64,000 nt of DNA. Source: Phocaeicola plebeius DSM 17135 (GTDB lineage Bacteria > Bacteroidota > Bacteroidia > Bacteroidales > Bacteroidaceae). The stretch spans positions 124,001-188,000 of the forward strand of contig NZ_DS990127.1 of assembly GCF_000187895.1 (NCBI RefSeq), in the 5' to 3' direction. Position numbers and translations under genes: made by a program. Each line of letters begins with the position of its first letter. Within the stretch, counting starts at the first letter, position 1. This document shows positions 53,403 to 61,673 of this stretch, in pieces. The notes beneath the pieces were generated by a model. It did no database searches and was not told where the DNA came from. It worked only from the letters and a program-made list of their open reading frames with translations.

Positions 53403-54707
53403 TTATCCAGCACAGCCGGTCACCGCTTTGCATATCGCTTCGTCATCTGGAGTGGCACTTCCATGAAGTTGGGCGTAAAGTTCCCTCAATGGCTGGTCGG
53501 CACGGAGAATCTGCCATGAACTTCGCAGATGGTGTGTAAGTGTGTCCAGTTCTTGGAGGTCTTTACGCTGTTCTGCATCCTTGACCGCCTGCATTTCCTT
53601 TTCGGTTTCCGCTATCAGTTTGTCCAGCATGACGGATTCATTGCCATAAGATAGCAGAGTGGAAAAATCCGGCTTTTCATCCAATATGCTGCTTAATGCG
53701 CATTTATCCGTAATCTCCATCAGTTCGGATATGGAGAACGGCTTGAACAGGCATCCGGCAAATCCACGCCCTATAAGTTCCTCCTTGCTGCAACTGCCCG
53801 AAGCGGTTGTCACGACTATGGGAATACTCTTCGAGTTGCCTACATTGGATGAGCGCAACAGTTCCAGCAGTTCAAAACCGCTTATCTCAGGCATATTCAG
53901 ATCCGTCAGAAGCAGGCTGTATTCCTTTTTTCGTATCAGCTCCATCAGTACCGAAACATTGGTACAGGTATCGCAGTGCATCCCTTCATGGGCATACATT
54001 TCTTTCAACATAAGGAGAAGTACCTCGTCATTGTCGATGGCAATCACATCATGGCAGATATGATTATGGCGCATTTGCGCTTGAATTGTCTGTTCCGGCA
54101 GTTCCTCGGCTGTCTGCATGGGAATTTCCACCGTGAAGCGGCTCCCTTTGCCTTTCTCGCTTTCCAAGCGTATAGTTCCACCGAGCATCGCCACAATACG
54201 CTGCACGATGGACAATCCTAATCCGAAGCCGTCTTTTGCGGCGGCATTTGAAAGACGTTCAAATGCACCGAATACTCGTTGTTGCTCATCTTCGGTCATG
54301 CCCGTACCGGTATCTTCAACGATAAGTTTCAGCAAACCGTTATCATAATCCGCTGCCAATGATACACTACCGTTATCCGTGAACTTGATGGCGTTTGACA
54401 ACAAGTTGTTGCCGATTTGCAGGATACGTTCCTTGTCGGTCAAAACCACCGCATCGGTGTGGCTCTCCACTATCAAAGTCAGACCCTTGTTCATGGCAAT
54501 GGGCATGAACTCCGTTTCAAGAATATGCGTGATTGCGGAAATCCTGCAAGGGGAAAGGTTGGGTTGCTCCTTGCCGTTGTCCAGACGGAAGAAATCCAGC
54601 AGCGTGTTGAGCATCTCCCGCATACGCTCGGAAGATTGCCGGATATTATCCACATACATGGTGCTTTTATCCGCGCTACAACTTTTCTGCATCAGTCCGG
54701 CATAGCC
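53403..54707 (-). pseudogene. RteA-like hybrid sensor kinase, 5'-truncated
   Basis: What remains is a kinase ATPase domain with N box LLSNAIKFTDNG, G1 DTGTGM and G2 GFGLGLSIV, a receiver domain (LLLTDLNMP) and a C-terminal HPt-like helix (LTHHLRSSW). The sensor region and the phosphorylated His box are missing: the frame opens with GYAGLMQKS, the segment that normally follows the His box, right after a TGA that is the stop of the next gene. Translation could start at the Met at 54692 but would give a kinase without its His. The rteB-like gene follows. Confidence 0.82.
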
Positions 54708-55583
54708 TCATTTTGTCAATCGTATTTTTTCGTGGTAGAAGTAGTTTACGATGACAGGTTTGCCTTTTTCCGAGCGTCCGTATGGCAGATCGTTTATACG
54801 ATACGGGAAGCCCTGCTCCTTGGCGTAATTTGAAATGTCCTGCTCCAATGCCTGCCAGTATTCAAGCCTTTTTTTATTGTAAATTTCCTCGTAAAGCGGT
54901 ATGAGGTCAGGATACTTCTCACGGATATACGTCATTATCCCGCCTTTGAACTGCCCGCGTAAATTCAGGTTTTCAAGCCAGATTAAATCAGCATAATCTT
55001 TTACCTCCTCTATTATTGCCTTCACGTCTGTTATTCTGGGGAATATGGGCGAGACGAAGCATACGGTGCGGATACCTGCCTCGTATGTCTGACGCATCGC
55101 TTTCAGACGGCGTTCAATGCTTACGGCGTTGTCCATATCTGCGCAGAACTGCTCGTCGAGCGTATTGACAGACCATGACACAGTCACTTTGGGAAAACTC
55201 TTCAACAGGTCGAGATCGCGAAGGACAAGATCGGACTTTGTGCATATCATAATCTCGGCATCGCTTCCTCGCAGCTCTTCGAGCAGCCTTCGGGTACGGT
55301 GGAATTCTTCTTCATACGGATTGTAACCGTCCGTCACAGACCCTATTACAACACGTTCACCGTCGTATTTATGAGGATTCGTTATCGGCTTCCAGTTTTT
55401 TACATCTAAAAACGTACCCCACGGCTCGGTGTGCCCGGTGAACCGTTTCATGAACGATGCGTAGCAATACCTGCAGGCGTGGGGACACCCTACATAAGGG
55501 TTGACCGAATATCCTCCCACCGGCAGAGAGGATTTGGTCATTACACTCTTTACATCTATTTCCTTTATTGTATCCATATTCAT
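54708..55583 (-). CDS. SplB-like (COG1533) radical SAM protein
   Basis: The protein is 291 residues. The radical-SAM motif CPHACRYC is near residue 33, preceded by SVNPYVG as in spore photoproduct lyase-like proteins. Later segments (VVIGSVTDGYNPYE, ICTKSDLVLRDLDLL, VSWSVNTLDE) fit COG1533. Members are of mostly unknown function. Its ATG overlaps the stop of the upstream radical SAM gene by 4 bp. Its stop sits exactly on the break in the kinase gene. Confidence 0.85.
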   Translation of the reverse strand: MNMDTIKEIDVKSVMTKSSLPVGGYSVNPYVGCPHACRYCYASFMKRFTGHTEPWGTFLDVKNWKPITNPHKYDGERVVIGSVTDGYNPYEEEFHRTRRLLEELRGSDAEIMICTKSDLVLRDLDLLKSFPKVTVSWSVNTLDEQFCADMDNAVSIERRLKAMRQTYEAGIRTVCFVSPIFPRITDVKAIIEEVKDYADLIWLENLNLRGQFKGGIMTYIREKYPDLIPLYEEIYNKKRLEYWQALEQDISNYAKEQGFPYRINDLPYGRSEKGKPVIVNYFYHEKIRLTK

Positions 55584-56248
55584 TGTATTCGTCTGGTAAA
55601 TTGTTCCGGCAATTCCTGAATCATTCTTTCGTCGCCCATAATCGGCAGCAAATCCTCTTTCATGAACACCGGTATGCCATGAGCCTTTGCCTGTTCTGCA
55701 ATGCTAAGCACCCATTCGGGGCGCGAATATGACTTTCCTTTTCGGTTTCCGGTCTCTGTGCCTATGACAATCCAGTCAATTCCCTCGAAATCAATCTCGC
55801 CGATATCATCGAAGAGAGGTTCAAACGTGACATGGTAGTGTCGTGCTTTGATATTCTTTTTCAAATCATCAATCCTCCTTTTCTCGGAACTGCGCGTGAC
55901 GGTCACGCCCATCCATACGTTCTCGTCGTCAGAGGAGAAACTGATTTTGTCAGGGCGCTTCGTCAGAAAGATATAGGCGTGCTGGGGATTGCTGCTGATC
56001 CGCTCGAAAATTTCTGCGTTCCATTCAGGCTTCCAATCGGAGAAATCGCTCATTCCTGTCATGAGCCACACATGAGGACGGGACGTATCGATGATGCGCA
56101 GTTTTCGTTCCATGTATTCAGGCACGGAAAAGTCGTCGGTAATGTGGAAACGGCGGCAGTTGTTACGGGCATAGCAGTAAGGGCATCCTATAGTGCACCC
56201 TACCACTATGTTCATGTTTTTTATCAGGGATTTAATGCAGACACTCAT
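55580..56248 (-). CDS. DUF5131-type (Gp37/Gp68-like) radical SAM protein
   Basis: The protein is 222 residues. The motif CTIGCPYC (near residue 18) is a radical-SAM CxxxCxxC. The sequence has VWLMTGMSDFSDWKPEW, YIFLTKRP, WMGVTVT and TFEPLFDDI, characteristic of the phage Gp37/Gp68 (DUF5131) family. The reaction is unknown. It overlaps the MBL hydrolase gene upstream and the SplB-like gene downstream by 4 bp each (ATGA), so the three are translated as a unit. Confidence 0.85.
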   Translation of the reverse strand: MSVCIKSLIKNMNIVVGCTIGCPYCYARNNCRRFHITDDFSVPEYMERKLRIIDTSRPHVWLMTGMSDFSDWKPEWNAEIFERISSNPQHAYIFLTKRPDKISFSSDDENVWMGVTVTRSSEKRRIDDLKKNIKARHYHVTFEPLFDDIGEIDFEGIDWIVIGTETGNRKGKSYSRPEWVLSIAEQAKAHGIPVFMKEDLLPIMGDERMIQELPEQFTRRIQ

Positions 56249-57021
56249 AACACAACTGTTTCTCCGTCCTCCGGGATAATCAGCCGGCTCATGTCGGCTT
56301 CGTGATGCGTTGCCTCATTGCGCAGAATTGCACGGGTGGTCTGGCAATGGTCGATGGCATCCATGTGTACGGCTATCAGCTTGATATGCGAAGGCAATTC
56401 GTCAAGTATCTGCATCACTTCGTTCTCGTCGGGGATGATAGGACCGTCCGTTTTGGAAAATTCGGGAAAGATTGCACCTCCGGAGTTTACCACGATATAG
56501 TCAGGATTGAACCGTTCCACGGTGTCTCGGATACATGCTTCCCATCGGCAGTCACCCATTATATAAACGGTCGGGAAGCCCTCGGCTTTTAGCACATAAC
56601 CTGATACAGGTCCCATCATCTGCCCGATCTGCCCGAAACCATGATGTCCGGTCGTGCGGTAAATGGATATGCCGTCTATTGTTTTTATTTCTTCGATGGG
56701 TATCACATTTGTAAATCCGTCGTTTCTGATGGCGTCCGCGTCCTGGGGCTGAACGTAGAAAGGAATTTCTTTGGGCAAATGTGTGGGGACACTCGGCTCG
56801 TAATGGTCGATGTGATTGTGGGTCAGGAGCACCATGTCCACGCCTCCGATAATATCCTGAATAGGAATGGTGAGGTGTACCCTCGGTGTTTTATTCACAC
56901 CGAGGGCCGATATCAAAGTGCCTTTGTCGGCTAAAACGGGGTCAATTAGCATGGTGTGTCCCGCATACCTGATTTTCAAGGTGGCATTGCGCACCAATTG
57001 TACTGTGGATGTCTTTTTCAT
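56245..57021 (-). CDS. UlaG-like metallo-beta-lactamase-fold hydrolase
   Basis: This 258-residue MBL-fold protein has THNHIDHYEP near residue 87 as the metal motif HxHxDH, with further ligands in TTGHHG, IMGDCRWE and AVHMDAIDH. The overall layout (KIRYAGHTMLIDPVL at the start) is like UlaG-type lactonases and phosphodiesterases. It heads an operon of three genes with two radical SAM proteins and diverges from an AraC regulator. Confidence 0.87.
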   Translation of the reverse strand: MKKTSTVQLVRNATLKIRYAGHTMLIDPVLADKGTLISALGVNKTPRVHLTIPIQDIIGGVDMVLLTHNHIDHYEPSVPTHLPKEIPFYVQPQDADAIRNDGFTNVIPIEEIKTIDGISIYRTTGHHGFGQIGQMMGPVSGYVLKAEGFPTVYIMGDCRWEACIRDTVERFNPDYIVVNSGGAIFPEFSKTDGPIIPDENEVMQILDELPSHIKLIAVHMDAIDHCQTTRAILRNEATHHEADMSRLIIPEDGETVVL

Positions 57022-57127
57022 GACTATATGTCTTGTTATTGATTACGGGTGCAAAGTTCGGAAGAATCCGGCGAAACATCTATGCCTGAAAAAACGGTAA
57101 TTATGCCATTTTGATAAATGAAATTAT

Positions 57128-57135
57128 TATCTTTG
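57128..57135 (+). promoter_or_regulatory. -7 box of the AraC gene
   Basis: TATCTTTG is a perfect TAnnTTTG, 16 bp before the ATG at 57152. The divergent MBL gene has only a weak box (GAACTTTG, 57052-57059, minus strand), as expected if it needs an activator. Confidence 0.55.
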
Positions 57136-57151
57136 CAAAAACGACAAGGAT

Positions 57152-58051
57152 ATGGACGAGATAATCAACCCTGATCGACTGGTCAGCGTACCGTTCAACA
57201 AGACACGCTGCGGCGTGGATTTTTACATCAATACTGCCATAAACAAGGACATCGGACTTGTGCTGACAGAAAACAAGCGGTTTAAGACAGACTTCTTCAG
57301 CTTCTACTTTTTCCGTAAGGCAAACGGATATTTGCTACTGAACTTCCGCAAGATTGAACTGCGCGACGGCATGGTTCTCCTGCTTTCACCCCATCAGCAA
57401 CAAGAGTGGCATGTAGATGAGACGGCGTTGGATTACACGTTCCTTATATTCCGCGAAGATTTCATGCGTACTTTTATCGCCGACAAGTTCTTCGTTTTTC
57501 GCCTTTTGTATTGTTACCAGACAGATACGCCGCCTTACATCAATGCCACACATGACGAAATGAAGGAATATATGCGGCTGCTCGGAAAGATTAAGTATGA
57601 GCTGATGAATCCAGTGTCCGATACGTACAATATCATTGTTTCCTTACTATATTATCTTTTGCTGATTATCAATCGTACATACGCTGCCGCCTATTGCTTG
57701 CCCGCTGAAATTGCTAAAAACAATTTCGCTTTTCGGTTCAAGGACTTGTTGGAACAGAATATCCGCACCCACCAGCGGGTGCAGGAATATGCAGACATGC
57801 TTCATGTCAGTCGCATCACACTCAATAACTCAGTAAAAGCCCAATTCGGAGTATCAGCTACCCATTTGATAAAACAACGTCTGCTTGAGGAACTGAAGAA
57901 CGAATTGCTATTCTCCAACCGCACTGTCAGTGAAATGGCGGATGATTTCAATTTCTCTGATCCGAGCCATCTCATGCGCTTCTTCAAACAGCAAACAGGC
58001 AAAACATTTACTCAGTACATGACGGATTACAATAAAGGCATATACGAATAA
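57152..58051 (+). CDS. AraC family transcriptional regulator
   Basis: This 299-residue protein has an N-terminal cupin-type sensor domain (about 1-170) and a C-terminal pair of helix-turn-helix motifs (about 195-295). The first reads VQEYADMLHVSRITLNNSVK; the second is VSEMADDFNFSDPSHLMRFF followed by KQQTGKTFTQY. It diverges from the MBL/radical-SAM operon with 130 bp between, so it is the likely controller of that cassette. Confidence 0.88.
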   Translation: MDEIINPDRLVSVPFNKTRCGVDFYINTAINKDIGLVLTENKRFKTDFFSFYFFRKANGYLLLNFRKIELRDGMVLLLSPHQQQEWHVDETALDYTFLIFREDFMRTFIADKFFVFRLLYCYQTDTPPYINATHDEMKEYMRLLGKIKYELMNPVSDTYNIIVSLLYYLLLIINRTYAAAYCLPAEIAKNNFAFRFKDLLEQNIRTHQRVQEYADMLHVSRITLNNSVKAQFGVSATHLIKQRLLEELKNELLFSNRTVSEMADDFNFSDPSHLMRFFKQQTGKTFTQYMTDYNKGIYE

Positions 58052-58098
58052 CTTCTTAATATAGTCGATAGCGGCTATCGAAATATGGTTGTTGATGT

Positions 58099-58287
58099 TC
58101 AGGCGTTTTTGTACTGCATGAACCATTTTACGATTTCTGGATCTTCGTGCGAGCCGAGTAAGAAAGGCTTGTCGGTATCCAGCGTCTTTATCCGTGCCAT
58201 GTCGTCGGCCGACAGGGTGAAGTCTAATATGTCGAGATTCTGCTTCATGCGTTCCGGTTTCACAGACTTAGGAATAATTATGCACAC
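58099..58287 (-). pseudogene. Aldo/keto reductase, C-terminal fragment
   Basis: Only about 62 codons remain: IIIPKSVKPERMKQNLDILD and LSADDMARIKTLDTDKP, ending PEIVKWFMQYKNA. This is the last fifth of an aldo/keto reductase, including the NADP-binding IPKS...R motif. The catalytic Tyr/Lys/His part is gone. An in-frame stop lies directly upstream. It meets another truncated gene at about 58285. Confidence 0.85.
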
Positions 58288-58970
58288 TGATATTTATCGC
58301 GCCCGGACAGGTGTTCGGTGCGGAAGATGACGGCATGCAGTTCCAACCAGATGGCTACCTGCTTATGTTCCATCCCGACCTGCTGCGGAATACACCTCTC
58401 GGGCGGATAATGCGTGAATATTCGTTCTTTTCCTACGAGACAAACGAGGCATTGCACCTTAGTGTGGAAGAACGGCAAATCATCATGGATTGCTTCCACA
58501 AGATTCAATATGAATTGAACCATCCGATACACCGTCACAGCAAGAACCTCATCACAGACAGCATCAAGACGTTCCTTGATTACTGCACACGTTTCTATGA
58601 CCGCCAGTTCATCACACGCGACAACCAAAACCGAGACATCCTCGCAAGATTTGAGCGGTTGCTTGACGAATACTTCCATGATGGGGCTGCTAAACGGATA
58701 GGCTTGCCCACTGTACAGTATTGTGCAGACAAGCTCTGCCTCTCGCCCAACTATTTCAGTGATTTATTGAAAAAAGAAACAGGTTCAACCGCCCTGCATT
58801 TCATTCATGACAAGTCTATTGAAATAGCCAAGACGGAACTTGCATCTACAGACGACACCGTTAATGAAATCGCCTATAATCTCGGTTTTCAGTACCCGCA
58901 ACATTTTACCCGACTGTTCAAGAAAGAGGTAGGTTACACTCCGAATGAATATAGAGCGCAAGTGTCGTGA
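58284..58970 (+). pseudogene. AraC family regulator, 5'-truncated
   Basis: The frame opens at the junction with TLIFIAPGQVFGAED, the middle of an AraC cupin domain, and runs to a complete C-terminal HTH pair (TVQYCADKLCLSPNYFSDLL, VNEIAYNLGFQYPQHFTRLF followed by KKEVGYTPNEY). About 70 N-terminal residues are missing. The best start left is a GTG at 58311. It may still make a DNA-binding fragment, but regulation by ligand is probably lost. Confidence 0.8.
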
Positions 58971-58991
58971 GAATTGGATTAGTACAGAATA

Positions 58992-59939
58992 TTAGAACCC
59001 AACACCTCTCTTGCGCTTAACTTTCTTCCTTCTGCGAAGTATATCCACCATTTCCTGATTGGCTTCCGCATCAGCAGCGTTATAAGATGAGCCACTGCTT
59101 TTTAGCAATCCCCAAGAGCCGTTGAACAACTCGCTTTGTGCCGTGCCGGACGGTGCGCTTGGTGTAGCCGTTTCATATATTCCGGCTGTTATTCCCATAC
59201 GTTCCCTGCATCTGTTGTGCTGCAAAGCCGCGTCAATCTTGGAATAACTGAAACGCCTGTCCACTTTGGAGCCGTTGAAATGGTAGCCATTCATGGAGAA
59301 TACAACACCCTGCACCTCGCTGGTCTGCCCCTTATGCTTGAAATGTACTTCCACTCCCTGCCGTTTCAGGTTGGCGATAAGCACGTTCCAGTTGCCGCAT
59401 CTGCCGACTTCCATTTTGATGATGTCGTAAAGCGCATATTTCGTCCTGTCTGGCTCTTTCAGGCGGTTGCGTTTGACATTGTCCTTTCCGCCAGCCATAT
59501 GCAAGCCGTATTTCAAGGTCAATTCCTTGCAGATGCGGGTACTGCGCAGACGCTCGTGCCTGTCCGATATGGTATTGCCGTTGTTGTCTATGCGGTTGAA
59601 AGCAATATGCACGTGCGGATGCTCCTTGTCGAAATGCTGGGCGATGAAGAACTGCGTATTCTTGATTCCCATCCGTTCCATATATTCAAGCGCGATGCCT
59701 GCCATGATACGGTTCGTCAGCCGTAACTCATCCTCTTTGGAAAAACTCAACGCGATATGTCCGACAGGTTTTGTCACCTTATCGTTCATCCGTGACTGGG
59801 CATTGAAACTCATGGCGATAGTTTCCAGATTTTCCATAAACAAGCCTTCGCTTGCTACTATCTGCGTATCCTTCTTCTTGTCGATGATGTAATCCACCAC
59901 ACCCTTGAAGTCGCTTCCTTTTACGATTTTCGCCATCAT
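58992..59939 (-). CDS. Relaxase (mobilization nuclease)
   Basis: This 315-residue MOB-type relaxase has the metal histidine motif HFDKEHPHVHIAFNRID (His107, 109 and 111). VGHIALSFSKED lies before it, and an early Tyr (residue 17) is a candidate catalytic nucleophile. The Lys/Arg-rich C-terminus may contact DNA. It nicks oriT to start transfer with help from a conjugative element. It overlaps mobC by 4 bp. Confidence 0.9.
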   Translation of the reverse strand: MMAKIVKGSDFKGVVDYIIDKKKDTQIVASEGLFMENLETIAMSFNAQSRMNDKVTKPVGHIALSFSKEDELRLTNRIMAGIALEYMERMGIKNTQFFIAQHFDKEHPHVHIAFNRIDNNGNTISDRHERLRSTRICKELTLKYGLHMAGGKDNVKRNRLKEPDRTKYALYDIIKMEVGRCGNWNVLIANLKRQGVEVHFKHKGQTSEVQGVVFSMNGYHFNGSKVDRRFSYSKIDAALQHNRCRERMGITAGIYETATPSAPSGTAQSELFNGSWGLLKSSGSSYNAADAEANQEMVDILRRRKKVKRKRGVGF

Positions 59940-60301
59940 ATCCCTATCTTGGTTATAAGTTCATGAATCCTTGCCACTGCCACCTTGCAGTCCCACCGTT
60001 CATCGTGGAAGCCTCCGGCGTTTGCCTTACGCGCAAGCTGGTTGAGATTGTTAGCCATGCCGCAGAGTTGGCGGATGTATCCGGCATGTTCCTCCGACAG
60101 CCGTTCTTTCACATGACCGTTACGGAAACATTCCCTCATGTACTCGCTTGGTGATACGCCCGCCTCATGCGATCGTGTCAGCAGGCGGAAGTAGTCGGCT
60201 GCCGTCATTTTCACTGCGATACGGTATTTCAGTTTCTCGGTTGCTTCCTTCTTGGGGCGACCTCCCTTGTTGCGTTCCTTGTGTTCCTTTGTCTGTTCCA
60301 T
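59936..60301 (-). CDS. MobC-type relaxosome accessory protein
   Basis: This 121-residue protein has a Lys/Arg-rich start (GGRPKKEATEKLKYRIAVKM), then a helical core with GVSPSEYMRECF and the MobC-type segment LCGMANNLNQLARKAN. It binds oriT and helps the relaxase. It is the first gene of the mob pair and starts just after the oriT-like region. Confidence 0.88.
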   Translation of the reverse strand: MEQTKEHKERNKGGRPKKEATEKLKYRIAVKMTAADYFRLLTRSHEAGVSPSEYMRECFRNGHVKERLSEEHAGYIRQLCGMANNLNQLARKANAGGFHDERWDCKVAVARIHELITKIGI

Positions 60302-60352
60302 ATTTTATTCCTTTTAATTCGGTTACTGATTCAACTGTATAGACCGACGGGA

Positions 60353-60408
60353 TGCCACCTCCTGCAATTTGGATGGTGGGTGGCAAGCGGTTTCGGTACA
60401 CCCGAAAC
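60353..60408. other. oriT-like inverted repeats
   Basis: Two inverted repeats lie upstream of mobC. TGCCACC (60353-60359) pairs with GGTGGCA (60379-60385). GTTTCGG (60390-60396) pairs with CCGAAAC (60402-60408) around TACAC. Their place next to mobC is the usual site of oriT. The exact nick site cannot be read from the sequence. A CGGG/CCCG hairpin followed by TTTTT (60445-60464 region) lies further towards the primase. Confidence 0.5.
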
Positions 60409-60477
60409 ACAAACTTGCTACCTCCCAATCCTTAAGGAATGAGTTTCGGGCATCTCCCGTTTTTCTCATTCGGGATG

Positions 60478-61416
60478 TCATAATCCCAACCCTTTCTTCT
60501 TGGGTTTTACGATAGTTCTTGGCGGTGGACTAACGGCTAATTTCTGCCGGATTCCACGCAGGTAATCGTTCAGGTCTTTATGCCCTTTGTAGTTGTCGGA
60601 GAAGTCGCGGATGCGTCCGGCGAACTTCCTTTCCAATTCCCGATACGCCTTTCTTCCCGCCTCGTCATTGTCGAGCATGCAGTGGATACGTCCATACCCG
60701 TGCAGCACATCTATAGCTTTGGAAACATTGGCGGTCGAATTGAGGATGACGTAATCCTGCCTGTCAAGGTCGGGCAAGTTCGAGCAGTTCCTCTTCCGCA
60801 ACGTGAGGAATGAAAGATAGTCCATCATGCCCTCGAATACAAGGCATTTCTCTCTCGCTTCTCCCTGTTGCCGAATATGGCTGATGTCTTTGGGTGCGAC
60901 ACAGCCTTTGAAAAAACGGTTACGCACTTCAAATCCTCCCGCCACATTCGGAAAACCGATGGCGAAATAGGGCTTGCCGTTATGGGTGAAGTGGAGCTCT
61001 TTACATTGCGCCTTTGCCAAAGCGATGTTTATGCCCCGTTCCTGCAAGTATCGGAGCAATGCCGGATGGGTGAGTTCGCCCACCTCCAAATGTTGGAAAC
61101 TCGGTTCGGATGCCTGCTGGCGAAAAGAGAAAGATATGGGACGGATGTGTGGTGCCTGTTCCGCTATCTTGCCAAGCAGATAAGGCACATGGTCGGATGC
61201 GTACAGTACCCCTGCAAGTGCGATGATGTTACCACCTCTTCCCAGTCCATAATCGAACCACAGGTTGCGGTCGGTGTTCACCTTGAACGAGGCTTCCGTT
61301 TCCTGACGGAACGGGGATTTATACCACAGGCAGTTTCCCTGTTGCTTTACGGGCGAATAACCCAAACTTTGCAGATAGTCCGCAATTTTGATTTGTTTTG
61401 CTTCTTGGATGTTCAT
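60478..61416 (-). CDS. Toprim-domain DNA primase of the mobile element
   Basis: The protein is 312 residues. The N-terminus looks like a CHC2 domain (YSPVKQQGNCLWYKSPFRQE, WFDYGLGRGGNIIALA), but most zinc cysteines are absent. The Toprim domain has the Glu motif VFEGMMDYLSFL and the acidic motif LDNDEAGRKAYREL. It probably primes the lagging strand during mobilization or circular replication. It lies between the iteron-like region and the oriT-like region. Confidence 0.87.
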   Translation of the reverse strand: MNIQEAKQIKIADYLQSLGYSPVKQQGNCLWYKSPFRQETEASFKVNTDRNLWFDYGLGRGGNIIALAGVLYASDHVPYLLGKIAEQAPHIRPISFSFRQQASEPSFQHLEVGELTHPALLRYLQERGINIALAKAQCKELHFTHNGKPYFAIGFPNVAGGFEVRNRFFKGCVAPKDISHIRQQGEAREKCLVFEGMMDYLSFLTLRKRNCSNLPDLDRQDYVILNSTANVSKAIDVLHGYGRIHCMLDNDEAGRKAYRELERKFAGRIRDFSDNYKGHKDLNDYLRGIRQKLAVSPPPRTIVKPKKKGLGL

Positions 61417-61505
61417 GATATAATTTCTATGGATTTGATGATGACTGTAAAAACGTTGATTTGATGAATGAGATATGTATTGTCCTATACGTTAATGCTT
61501 TATAT

Positions 61506-61607
61506 TCTCAACATCTTCTCAACAAACCACTCACAAATAGAGAATCCAACAAACTGATGCTGTTTCCCTCTCAACTTTTCTTTTCGATTGTTGAGAATTT
61601 GTTGAGA
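61506..61607. repeat. Iteron-like TGTTGAGA repeats
   Basis: TCTCAACA occurs at 61506 and 61517 (11 bp apart). Its complement TGTTGAGA occurs at 61589 and 61600 (11 bp apart). A 7-of-8 copy, TCTCAACT, is at 61569. The two pairs are mirror images around an A+T-rich core. They lie in the 257-bp gap between helicase and primase genes. Confidence 0.75.
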
Positions 61608-61673
61608 GTGTATGCTGTTTATTATCAGTATGGTTATATCATTATTCATCAATTCAACAAAAAAAGAATAGTA

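Noticed and set aside
58099..58287. Short aldo/keto reductase-like gene as functional
   Set aside because: It lacks the catalytic residues and most of the barrel; it is a fragment at a deletion scar.
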